Assembly: GCF_014117325.1 (NCBI RefSeq)
Contig: NZ_CP059732.1
Location: 6,337,001-6,401,000, forward strand
Reading direction: 5' to 3'
Length of the DNA: 64,000 bases
From: Spirosoma foliorum
GTDB lineage: Bacteria > Bacteroidota > Bacteroidia > Cytophagales > Spirosomataceae
A model generated the notes under the pieces. The model did not search any database. It was given only the letters and a program-made list of their open reading frames with translations, and had not been told where the DNA came from. The number at the start of each line of letters is the position of its first letter. Position 1 is the first letter of the stretch. Below are positions 55,033 to 62,914 of this stretch, in pieces. The translations under genes and the position numbers were made by a program.

Positions 55033-56431
55033 CCTTCGCCCAGACCGGAATATTGCCTTTTAACTGTTCTAACAAAGCTGACTTACTGACACGCGACGCC
55101 ACCGGATATGGATAGATTTTTTTCTGAATAGCCCCAGCCCCCAACCCGGACGTATTGGCCAGAATCAAATCCTGAATCATTTCGCCCGCCAGAGGAGCTA
55201 CAACACTACCCCCCAGTATCTTACGCTTACCAAACAGCTTATTACCTTTGGCCAGATAAAGCCATTGTTTGCCATACGTATAACTGTCGATGACTGCCCG
55301 GTCGTCTTCGGCAAATCCGTAGTCGATCTTTTCATAAGCAATCCCTTGCTGGGTAAGCTGCTGTTCCGAAAGGCCGAAGGTGGCCACTTCGGGATCGGTG
55401 AAGGTTACCCAGGAAAAATGCCTGTAGGAAACTTTCTGCTTGAAGGGCGACAGGAAGTTATTGATGAGAATGGGTGCCTGCATTTCGGCGGTGTGCGAAA
55501 AATAAAGCTGATCCGTTACGTCGCCGATGGCATAGATCCTTGGGTTCGTTGTTTGCAGGTAATCATTCAGCTTTAGCTTGCCGGATTCGGTCTTAATACC
55601 GGCGGTTTCGGGCTCTAAGGCATCCACGTTGACCTGACGGCCAATGGCGACTAACACCGCATCGAAGGCAAGTTTACTTTTTGTACCGGCTTTATCTTCC
55701 AGGATGGCACAGGTAGCCGATTCAAAGGCGATAACCTTTGTTTGTAGTCTAATCCCAATCCCTTCATGGGTCAGGCGATCCAGCAATAAGGTAGATACCT
55801 CTGGCGCTTCTTTGTCTAAAATCCGCTCACCCGACTGTACGACAGTTACCTGCGAACCAAGCCGATGAAACGCCTGACTCAATTCCATGGCAACCGGTCC
55901 ACCCCCAACGACCAGCAGTCGGTTCGGCAAGGTATCCATCGAAAAAATAGTTTGGTTATCCTGCAAGGTGACCTGCTCAACGCCCGGAACCTGAAGCGGA
56001 ACGGACTGCGAACCGGTGGCGATGACAATCCGCCTGGCCGTGAAGGTTACACCAGCCGCTTCTACACGGTCCTTTCCCGTAAAGCGGGCTGTACCGATCA
56101 CTACGTCGATACCCTGCTCCCGAAAGAAATCTGCATTTTCGTGCTTTCGGATCAGCGCAATTCGCTCCTGGATGTACTGCTTGACCCGCTCGAAATCTGG
56201 TTTTCCAGTACTTGTTAGGCCAAACTCCTGAGCCTCTTTTGCCTGATGGATCAGCCGGGAGACGTGAATCAGGGCTTTGCTGGGTACGCAGCCCGTATTC
56301 AGGCATTCGCCCCCGATGTTTTGGGCATCTTTTTCGATGAACAACACCTTAAAACCCAGTTCGTGCATGGTCAGGCCAATGCTTAGACCGCCCGAACCAG
56401 TACCAATGACCAGCAAATCATATCGTTTCAT
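55010..56431 (-). CDS. FAD-dependent disulfide oxidoreductase (mercuric reductase/E3-like)
   Basis: ATG 56431 (MKRYDLLVIGTGSGGLSIGL) begins the FAD-binding GxGxxG motif. The redox-active disulfide is GGECLNTGCVPSKALIH. NAD(P)-binding comes at LLVVGGGPVAMELSQAF, and AIGDVTDQLYFSHTAEMQA is the second FAD contact. The C-terminal dimerisation domain of about 110 residues is present. It starts 8 nt after the ArsS stop, so the two are co-transcribed. It could supply electrons or act on arsenic or sulfur intermediates of the pathway; that is inferred. Confidence 0.92.
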   Translation of the reverse strand: MKRYDLLVIGTGSGGLSIGLTMHELGFKVLFIEKDAQNIGGECLNTGCVPSKALIHVSRLIHQAKEAQEFGLTSTGKPDFERVKQYIQERIALIRKHENADFFREQGIDVVIGTARFTGKDRVEAAGVTFTARRIVIATGSQSVPLQVPGVEQVTLQDNQTIFSMDTLPNRLLVVGGGPVAMELSQAFHRLGSQVTVVQSGERILDKEAPEVSTLLLDRLTHEGIGIRLQTKVIAFESATCAILEDKAGTKSKLAFDAVLVAIGRQVNVDALEPETAGIKTESGKLKLNDYLQTTNPRIYAIGDVTDQLYFSHTAEMQAPILINNFLSPFKQKVSYRHFSWVTFTDPEVATFGLSEQQLTQQGIAYEKIDYGFAEDDRAVIDSYTYGKQWLYLAKGNKLFGKRKILGGSVVAPLAGEMIQDLILANTSGLGAGAIQKKIYPYPVASRVSKSALLEQLKGNIPVWAKAILRWLY

Positions 56432-56438
56432 AGGTTTT

Positions 56439-57485
56439 TCAGGCGGTTGTTCCCCCACAACTCGACCCCGCTCCTGCCGTGCAGCCGTAACAGTGTTGGT
56501 TAACTACAACAGACCGTTGATTCAATGCACGTTCATCGAAATCCCGTACGTGCTGCACCGGGCTGGCGACTTTTAAATCCAGCATCTGATTAAAATCGCA
56601 ATCGTAGATAAAGCCGTCCCAGCTAATGGAGAGCGTATTTCGGCACATTACGCCTGCAGCCGCAGCCGGATTAAAGCTGTTGACCAGCTTCTCCATGTAG
56701 TTATTGTAGTTACCCGACGAAATCAGATAATCGAGATACCGGCTAATGGGAATATTGGTAATGGCGTATAGGTCGTTAAACACAATACCGAATTCATCCA
56801 GTAGCGCCCGCTTGAACTGGCGTTTCAGGCTCTCCTGCGAACCAGGCAGAAACGCCCCGTTGGGATTATACACCAGATTAAGTAACAAACCCGAATCAGG
56901 CTGTCCATACCCAACGGCATTCAGCATCCGCATTGCCCGAATCGAACTATCAAAAACGCCTTTGCCCCGCTGCCGGTCGGTTTTATCAGCATTATAAAAG
57001 GGCAGGGAGCTAACCACTTCGACCTGATGTTCTCGAAAAAACTCGGGCAAATCCTGGTATTTAGGGTTAGCGACGATGATGGTCAGATTACAACGGACCA
57101 TCACCTTCCGTCCCAGCTTCCGAATTTCGGCCACGAACCAACGAAAATCCGGATTCATTTCGGGCGCGCCACCCGTTAGATCGACCGTTGGGATCGTCGT
57201 TCTGGCCAGCGCATCGAGGCATTGCTGCATCGTTTCGCGGGTCATGATTTCCTGACGGTCGGGACCGGCATCGACATGGCAATGTTTGCAGACCTGATTG
57301 CACATCTTCCCCACATTAACCTGAAAAACAGCAGGTTCGAGTGGCTGTAATGGAAACAGCCCGGCCCCTGCCAGTTTCTGATGAAACGACGGCAGTTGCA
57401 ATGTATCAGCCACTTCGCTCTGTAACGACTGTAACTGAACTGCTGAGTTGGCTAAGGGATGTCCGCTGGCTTTAAGGGATTTCAT
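56439..57485 (-). CDS. arsS: Arsenosugar biosynthesis radical SAM protein ArsS
   Basis: It carries the SAM-radical cluster motif CNQVCKHCHVDAGPD and a C-terminal cluster of Cys (CYGCTAGAGSSCGG) that is the ArsS trademark. In related bacteria one of these is selenocysteine, here Cys. ArsS transfers the deoxyadenosyl group of SAM onto dimethylarsinous species, the first step to arsenosugars. The AhpD-like gene upstream (57578-57910) and FAD oxidoreductase downstream run the same way. The arsenite methyltransferase ArsM is not in the window. A 31-bp perfect inverted repeat lies just before the start. Confidence 0.95.
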   Translation of the reverse strand: MKSLKASGHPLANSAVQLQSLQSEVADTLQLPSFHQKLAGAGLFPLQPLEPAVFQVNVGKMCNQVCKHCHVDAGPDRQEIMTRETMQQCLDALARTTIPTVDLTGGAPEMNPDFRWFVAEIRKLGRKVMVRCNLTIIVANPKYQDLPEFFREHQVEVVSSLPFYNADKTDRQRGKGVFDSSIRAMRMLNAVGYGQPDSGLLLNLVYNPNGAFLPGSQESLKRQFKRALLDEFGIVFNDLYAITNIPISRYLDYLISSGNYNNYMEKLVNSFNPAAAAGVMCRNTLSISWDGFIYDCDFNQMLDLKVASPVQHVRDFDERALNQRSVVVNQHCYGCTAGAGSSCGGTTA

Positions 57486-57492
57486 AAACAAA

Positions 57493-57571
57493 GGGAGGAA
57501 CGGGAGGAGAAGGACGAGGGGGAGGATGGAGTTTCCCTTTTCCCCCTCGTCCTTCTCCTCCCGTTCCTCCC
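57493..57571. repeat. Perfect 31-bp inverted repeat, purine/pyrimidine-pure arms
   Basis: Left arm 57493-57523 begins GGGAGGAACGGGAGGAGAAG and is nearly pure purine; the right arm 57541-57571 is its exact complement. The loop is 17 nt. It fills the gap between the AhpD-like gene and arsS. It may be an RNA hairpin controlling or terminating expression, or a genome-dispersed repeat. Confidence 0.9.
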
Positions 57572-57577
57572 CTATTC

Positions 57578-57910
57578 TTACATGGATATTTCTTTTGCCT
57601 TGTTCATCATCTGGACACTATGAACCAGTGACGAACCACCCCGAATAGCAGCCGCGACGTGAACCGCTTCCATCATTTCGGCTTCCGAGCAGCCTTTTTC
57701 GAGCGTATCAGTCGTATAAGCGTCAATGCAGTAGGGACACTGTACTGTGTGCGCTACTGCCAGCGCAATCAGCGACTTCTCGCGAGCCGTCAACGCCCCT
57801 TCGGCGAATACAGAGCCATAATAGGAGAAAAATTTATCGGCAAGCTCTTTTTGAAATTCACCGATTTGTCCAAATTTTTTGAGGTCTTCGGGATTGTAAT
57901 AGGTTTCCAT
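57578..57910 (-). CDS. Arsenosugar-associated AhpD/carboxymuconolactone decarboxylase-like protein
   Basis: The 110-aa helical protein carries the redox CxxC in VQCPYCIDAYTTDTLEKG, followed by AVHVAAAIRGGSSLVHSV. This pattern matches the TIGR04169-type peroxidase-like protein found beside ArsS. The likely function is thiol-linked peroxide or disulfide reduction in the pathway. It stands upstream of arsS in the same direction, separated by the 31-bp inverted repeat, so it may be co-transcribed. Confidence 0.88.
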   Translation of the reverse strand: METYYNPEDLKKFGQIGEFQKELADKFFSYYGSVFAEGALTAREKSLIALAVAHTVQCPYCIDAYTTDTLEKGCSEAEMMEAVHVAAAIRGGSSLVHSVQMMNKAKEISM

Positions 57911-58222
57911 AGAATTCGGTTAGCACTGATTAATATACGAAAAACATTGTTGAGTCGATTCTATACAGATTAATCGGGTGTAGTGTGTAATGAGGCTGTA
58001 GGTCATATGAAGAACCCAAAAATAACCAGTTAGTTTTCGCTAAAAAGAGCTAAATCAACAGGGTAGTAAACGTAACGTCACAATTGCCTTAGCCATTGTT
58101 TGTGTTAAGTATGAATTCCTAACTAGTCATTCAACTAAAAAAAACAATCAACCTGCCACAAGGTTAAAACGATAGCCGACCCTTTGGTTTGCCCAGTTCT
58201 AACCTACCAAAATTGGTTGATT
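57911..58222. other. Intergenic region without recognised genes
   Basis: About 310 nt between divergent genes. I see no ORF, repeat array or strong hairpin; it presumably contains the two promoters. Confidence 0.5.
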
Positions 58223-58807
58223 ATGAAACGTACATATTCGCTTATTTTTTACCTCACTGCGGGCCTGTTACTATCCCTGACTAAACCCACGGCGGCACAG
58301 ACCAATCCCTCATCCACAATGCCTGGTGCAACCCTGAAGGCTAGTGGCGTGAAGACGGGGGCCAATCTGGCACTCAGTGCGGCCCAGTCTCCCGACCACA
58401 CGACCCTGCTCCAGTTGCTAAAAGCGTCGGGCTTACTTGAGCAAGCATCAGGCAAGGGTCCCTATACCGTATTTGCCCCCAACAACGGCGCGTTTTCGGC
58501 GCTGTCAGAGCCTTCGTTGTCCGAACTATTGCTACCATCAAGCAAAAATCGGCTTATCAACCTACTCGCTTACCACGTTATCAAAGGTCGGATAACCTCA
58601 GACCAGTTGAAAGACGGCCAGACGCTAACCAACCTGACAGGTCAGATTTTAACTATTCATAAACAGGGTAATGAGATCACCGTGGAAGACGGACGGGGCA
58701 CTGTCGCCGATGTAATTCAGGCCGATGTCAGAGCCACAAACGGGGTAGTCTATTCCATCAACAAAGTACTCCAGCGCGACTCGCCTAAAGGACCTATTGT
58801 TCGATAA
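58223..58807 (+). CDS. Secreted fasciclin (FAS1) domain protein
   Basis: ATG 58223 (MKRTYSLIFYLTAGLLLSLT) gives a Sec signal peptide; the longer frame from 58184 is not needed. The mature part is one FAS1 domain: HTTLLQLLKASGLLEQASGK, GPYTVFAPNNGAFSAL, LLAYHVIKGRITS, and ATNGVVYSINKVLQ. FAS1 domains mediate adhesion or matrix contacts at the cell surface. The gene is monocistronic or co-transcribed with the DUF2254 gene 39 nt later. Confidence 0.92.
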   Translation: MKRTYSLIFYLTAGLLLSLTKPTAAQTNPSSTMPGATLKASGVKTGANLALSAAQSPDHTTLLQLLKASGLLEQASGKGPYTVFAPNNGAFSALSEPSLSELLLPSSKNRLINLLAYHVIKGRITSDQLKDGQTLTNLTGQILTIHKQGNEITVEDGRGTVADVIQADVRATNGVVYSINKVLQRDSPKGPIVR

Positions 58808-58846
58808 TGACTTGTCCATGTCGACCTAGTTGCATTGTACATTTTT

Positions 58847-60178
58847 ATGCCTACCCGCCTTCGCCAATACTGGCAGCAGTTACAGGAATCCCTCTGGTTT
58901 GTACCGGGCCTGATGGTATTGGCTTCCTTCGGGCTGGCTTACGGCCTGGTGGCGTTTGATACGCACACCAGTTGGCACGGCGAAAAGCAATTCCCGCTCT
59001 TATTCGCTTCTGGTGCCGATGGGGCCCGAGGGATGCTATCGGCCATTTCGGGCTCTATGCTGACGGTAGCGGCATTGGCCTTCTCGCTAACACTATCCAC
59101 GATTTCCCAGGTAAGTAGCCAGTATTCACCCAGGGTGCTGCGCAACTTCATGCGCGACCGGGTCAATCAGGTCGTTATGGGCTATTTTGTCGGGGTGTTT
59201 TCGTACTGTCTGATTGTGCTGGGTACGATTCGAGGAACCGATGAAGTGAAGTTTGTGCCGTCAACGGCGGTTTTGGCGGGTCTGTTGCTGGCTTTAGGGG
59301 GCGTGGCGGCCCTGATTTTCTTTATTCATCATATTGCCGAATCACTCCAGACCGGCACGATTGTCCAGCACATTTTCCACGAAACCAATAAAGCTATTGA
59401 TGCGTTGTTCCCCGATCAGTTTGGGGAGCCGATTGATGATCCCCAAAAAGCCAAAGCCGCCCTTGCCTACGCCGACGAGCAAACGGGCTGGCGACCCGTT
59501 TTTGCAAAGCAGACGGGCTATCTCCAACAGATTAATACGAACGGTTTACTGAGCTGGGCAACCCGGCACCGGGTTGTGTTACGGATCGAGAAAGAGATGG
59601 GCGCGTTTATCGGTGAAGGTTCTTTACTCTTTAGTGTTCGGAGTGGTATGGAACGAGATGAACCCGACGAAGCCGACTGGCCCAATGACTTAATGGACTA
59701 TGTCAGCATCGGGCGACATCGTAATGTGGAGCAGGACGTCGCATTCGGTATTCAGCAGTTAGTTGACATTACCCTGAAAGCCCTTTCTCCCGGCATTAAC
59801 GATACCACAACCGCTATTATGGCGATTGATTACCTCGGCGCGGTTGGCGAACGACTGGCCCGCCGTGAATTTCCGGCACGGTTGCGCTCAGATGGACAGC
59901 ACCTGCGTGTATTGGTGCGAAGTACGGATTTCGAGGATTACATCCGACTGTCGTTTGATTTGCCTCGCATCAATGCCAAAGGCAACCACGCCGTGTTTCG
60001 GCGATTGCTTCGGGCATTGTCACTGGTTTACGTGGCAACTTGTTCCGACGAACGCAAACCCATCCTGCGTCAGCAAGCGGAATTATTACGAACCTACGCC
60101 AACCAGACGCTAGCCACCGACTATGAGAAGACAAGCGTGCAAATCCTGTACAAGCAGTTGGTGAAAAGTTGGTCGTAA
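58847..60178 (+). CDS. DUF2254 membrane protein
   Basis: ATG 58847 (MPTRLRQYWQQLQESLWFVP) is favoured over a TTG at 58835. The N-terminal 190 residues have four membrane helices with the DUF2254 core (SGSMLTVAALAFSLTLSTIS, QVSSQYSPRVLRNFMRD). The C-terminal soluble domain of about 250 residues includes ISPG-like ALSPGINDTTTAI. Function is unknown. Its gene is followed by array K and the next transcription unit. Confidence 0.9.
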   Translation: MPTRLRQYWQQLQESLWFVPGLMVLASFGLAYGLVAFDTHTSWHGEKQFPLLFASGADGARGMLSAISGSMLTVAALAFSLTLSTISQVSSQYSPRVLRNFMRDRVNQVVMGYFVGVFSYCLIVLGTIRGTDEVKFVPSTAVLAGLLLALGGVAALIFFIHHIAESLQTGTIVQHIFHETNKAIDALFPDQFGEPIDDPQKAKAALAYADEQTGWRPVFAKQTGYLQQINTNGLLSWATRHRVVLRIEKEMGAFIGEGSLLFSVRSGMERDEPDEADWPNDLMDYVSIGRHRNVEQDVAFGIQQLVDITLKALSPGINDTTTAIMAIDYLGAVGERLARREFPARLRSDGQHLRVLVRSTDFEDYIRLSFDLPRINAKGNHAVFRRLLRALSLVYVATCSDERKPILRQQAELLRTYANQTLATDYEKTSVQILYKQLVKSWS

Positions 60179-60205
60179 GCACCAGATCCTTAGTCCACAA
60201 CTGCT

Positions 60206-60261
60206 TCTAACCAAATTCTAAGGTTTCGTTAAGGCCTGCCTAAGCACTTCGCTGTCTATTG
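60206..60261 (+). promoter_or_regulatory. 11-bp direct-repeat array K and promoter
   Basis: TCTAAC 60206, TCTAAG 60217, GTTAAG 60228, CCTAAG 60239, TTG at 60259 (20 bp after box 4). The membrane protein gene starts at 60337. Confidence 0.65.
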
Positions 60262-60336
60262 AAGTAATAGCCTAAACTATAAGGCTATGAGGGTCGCTAA
60301 AGGCCCTATTGGATTTTCAACCAATCTTCTACGACA

Positions 60337-60897
60337 ATGACAGCTGAACACCCTACAAAACAACAAACAAGGACTTCCGGCCTAAATCCAAAGCACGTGC
60401 TATATGGCATCATTATACTGCTGGGACTTGCCATCTGTTATCTACTTTTCCGTAACTGGCAATTGACCAATCAATTTCGGCATGAGCGCACCCTATTGCA
60501 GGTAACGGCAAAAAACAACCAGCTACTTGTCAATCAACAGCAGCTGACATTTAGCATGAAAACCTTTGCCTGGGCTGTTCGAAACGCTATGATACAGAAC
60601 AAACCGGGAGAAATCAATGAGTATTTCAACACGCTGGTCAAAGATAAAGGCGTCCAGGAAATGCTGCTTGTTGACACCAAAGGAAAGGTTACGCTCTCCA
60701 CCAACAAGAAAAATCAGGGCATCCTATTCGCGACTCGGTTCCCGGCTTATCTGCTACAACAGCAGGATATTTATTTCAATAGCAAAACTCCCTATGAACT
60801 CTCGGCCCCCGTCATGTCTACTAATAAGCGACTCGGCACGCTGGTGATGTTCTACAAGCCCACTCCCATTCTGCCGGCTATGTCAACCGACAACTAA
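60337..60897 (+). CDS. Membrane protein with extracytoplasmic Cache-like domain
   Basis: One N-terminal membrane helix (VLYGIIILLGLAICYLLF), a helical linker, and a C-terminal domain with a Cache/PAS-like core (EMLLVDTKGKVTLSTNKKNQ; FATRFPAYLL). No kinase or HAMP follows, so it is a free sensor-like domain, probably periplasmic. It is the first gene after array K. Downstream lie an MscS remnant and an AI-2E-family transporter. Confidence 0.6.
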   Translation: MTAEHPTKQQTRTSGLNPKHVLYGIIILLGLAICYLLFRNWQLTNQFRHERTLLQVTAKNNQLLVNQQQLTFSMKTFAWAVRNAMIQNKPGEINEYFNTLVKDKGVQEMLLVDTKGKVTLSTNKKNQGILFATRFPAYLLQQQDIYFNSKTPYELSAPVMSTNKRLGTLVMFYKPTPILPAMSTDN

Positions 60898-60898
60898 T

Positions 60899-61108
60899 TA
60901 TCAGGTTATTCATGGCGTTTTGAGCCGTATCGATGGCGTTCTAAACGAATCAGTTCCCTGGGTTTATGTATCTGAACGGGCAGGCTCGTCGGTAAACCTG
61001 ACGGTTTATTTCTGGGTAGAGTCGCATCAGGCCAACGCCCTAAAGGTGAGCGACCAGGTACCTTATCCGCACTCGGTAATCTTGCTGGCCAGTAAGCCGA
61101 TAAACTAA
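60899..61108 (+). pseudogene. C-terminal remnant of an MscS-family mechanosensitive channel
   Basis: The frame reads YQVIHGVLSRIDGVLNESVP, then WVYVSERAGSSVNLTVYFWV and KVSDQV before the stop at 61108. That is the typical last beta/alpha domain of MscS (with SSVNLTVYFWV). The pore and middle domains are absent, and there is no good start. It follows the Cache-like gene directly, suggesting a deletion that removed most of a channel gene. Confidence 0.7.
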
Positions 61109-61121
61109 TTCTGAATACCTT

Positions 61122-62171
61122 ATGAAACAGACTCTTTCCTTTTCCCAGCGAGCCGCTTCGGCTGCTTTCATCGGTTTGTCGATAGCAGTCCTGTTTCTGC
61201 TGGTCGGTTATGCCGCTACGTTCTTCTTTCTGGTGTTTGGCGGAATCATTGTTGCAGTCGTAATTAATGGGCTAAGTGGGTATGTCAGTAACAAAACACA
61301 CCTCTCCTACGGGGTATCGATGGTATTAGTCATGTTCCTGCTGGTCACGTTAGTTGGGGGCATTATGTGGGCTCTATCACCCACCGTCAGTCAACAAGCC
61401 GATGAACTGGCTCAATCGCTGCCTGCGTCGGTTGAACGACTTAAAAGCCATCTGTCGCAAACCGAATGGGGCAGAAAGTTACTGGATGGCCTACCCGACA
61501 AACCTAGCCAGCTACTCTCGTCAGACGGTCGGGGCATGGGCATACTCACCCAGGTTACCGGTATTTTTTCCAGTACACTGGGTAGCCTGGTCAATGTTCT
61601 GATCGTGGTCATAACGGGCATCTATCTGGCTGCCAGTCCTAGCATTTACCGACGTGGCTTTGTCAGGCTGTTCAATCCGTCGTATCGTGACCGGCTACTG
61701 GATGTCCTGGATCAGTGTGATACGACGCCAAAAAACTGGTTTATCAGCCGTTCGATTACGATGACCGTTGTGGGGGTAGCAACGAGTGTGGGACTGGCAT
61801 TGTTGGGCATTCCTTTTCCTATTGTGCTAGGTATCATAGCCGGTATACTCAATTTCATTCCTAATCTGGGCCCTTACATCGCTCTGGCCCCGGCATTACT
61901 AGTAGCCTTACCACAGGGAACGAACTATGTTGTCTATGTTTTCGCGCTTTACATGGGCGTTCAGTCTTTGGAAGGCTATATACTGACACCACTGCTCGAC
62001 AAGAAATTCGTTTCAGTACCTCCCGCCTTGCTTTTGTTCGGCCAGGTATTGTTAGGCATCCTGGTCGGGATAGCAGGCGTTTTATTTGCCTCTCCCCTCA
62101 TTGCTGTTTTGTTAGTGATTATTCAGGAATTATATATAAAAGACCGACTGGAAAAAGGGGCTAAGGGCTAA
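61122..62171 (+). CDS. AI-2E family transporter (PerM/TqsA-like)
   Basis: The 349-aa membrane protein has about eight helices. Family marks: FFLVFGGIIVAVVINGLSGY near the N-terminus, GIPFPIVLGIIAGILNFIPN-LGP, and YILTPLLDKKFVSVPPALLL. The family includes AI-2 exporters but also Na+/H+ antiporters, so the substrate is open. It lies downstream of array K with the Cache-like gene and the MscS remnant, in the same direction, probably the same transcript. Confidence 0.9.
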   Translation: MKQTLSFSQRAASAAFIGLSIAVLFLLVGYAATFFFLVFGGIIVAVVINGLSGYVSNKTHLSYGVSMVLVMFLLVTLVGGIMWALSPTVSQQADELAQSLPASVERLKSHLSQTEWGRKLLDGLPDKPSQLLSSDGRGMGILTQVTGIFSSTLGSLVNVLIVVITGIYLAASPSIYRRGFVRLFNPSYRDRLLDVLDQCDTTPKNWFISRSITMTVVGVATSVGLALLGIPFPIVLGIIAGILNFIPNLGPYIALAPALLVALPQGTNYVVYVFALYMGVQSLEGYILTPLLDKKFVSVPPALLLFGQVLLGILVGIAGVLFASPLIAVLLVIIQELYIKDRLEKGAKG

Positions 62172-62195
62172 ATCTGGATAGTCAGCAATCCTTGC

Positions 62196-62252
62196 TCTAA
62201 GCTATTTCTAAGGGAATGTTAAGTCGGCCTTAAGTCCGAGTGCTCACCTTTG
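62196..62252 (+). promoter_or_regulatory. 11-bp direct-repeat array L and promoter
   Basis: TCTAAG 62196, TCTAAG 62207, GTTAAG 62218, CTTAAG 62229, TTTG at 62249 (20 bp after box 4). The lipoprotein gene starts at 62281. Confidence 0.7.
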
Positions 62253-62280
62253 CTTATCAAACAACGTAAACTCAACACGT

Positions 62281-62682
62281 ATGAAAACGATCACTAATGC
62301 TGTTACCATGCTGTTTATGGTCATAGCTTTCAATGCATGTACCCCTAAAATGACATTTGTTACATCGGCAATTGTGCCGGCGGCAACGGGGGCAGTTAAC
62401 GTAAAAAAAGACAAGAATAAGAATTATGTCATCCATGTAAACGTGCAGAATCTGGCAGAGCCCAACAACCTTAACCCTTCTAAGAGTACCTATCTGGTCT
62501 GGATGGAATCAAGTGAGAATTCAAGCAAAAAATTAGGTCAGTTAATGCCAACTGGCAAAACGTTAAAGGCTACCCTGACGACAAGTACAATAAATGAACC
62601 AAGGACAGTATTCATTACGGCAGAAGATAGAGTAGATGTACAGTATCCAGCCGGGCAAGTCATTCTAACAACTAGAAGATAA
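62281..62682 (+). CDS. Small lipoprotein, hypothetical
   Basis: The signal peptide ends in lipobox AFNAC (Cys about residue 20). The 110 or so residues of the mature part are beta-rich (NYVIHVNVQNLAEPNNLNPS, STYLVWMESSENSSKKLGQL) with a fibronectin-like rhythm and end QVILTTRR. No family is recognised. Array L lies directly upstream, so it is likely induced with the other stress genes. Probably periplasmic. Confidence 0.75.
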   Translation: MKTITNAVTMLFMVIAFNACTPKMTFVTSAIVPAATGAVNVKKDKNKNYVIHVNVQNLAEPNNLNPSKSTYLVWMESSENSSKKLGQLMPTGKTLKATLTTSTINEPRTVFITAEDRVDVQYPAGQVILTTRR

Positions 62683-62914
62683 TCAATTATATCGCTGCCA
62701 ATTAGCTTACTTTTTAAGAAACTAGTAGTAGCCCATTATCATCCTTGATGGAGGCTTACTTTAACTATTTTTAAAAAGACATCAACGGTAAGCTTATCAT
62801 TGACGAGCAGGGCATTGGGCGGATAAGCGCAGCATTAAGAAATAAGTTGTCATGATTTCGTCCCTGTAGTGAGGTGAATAAAAACGAACAGACCACTTCC
62901 TGAGTTATTCGGAT

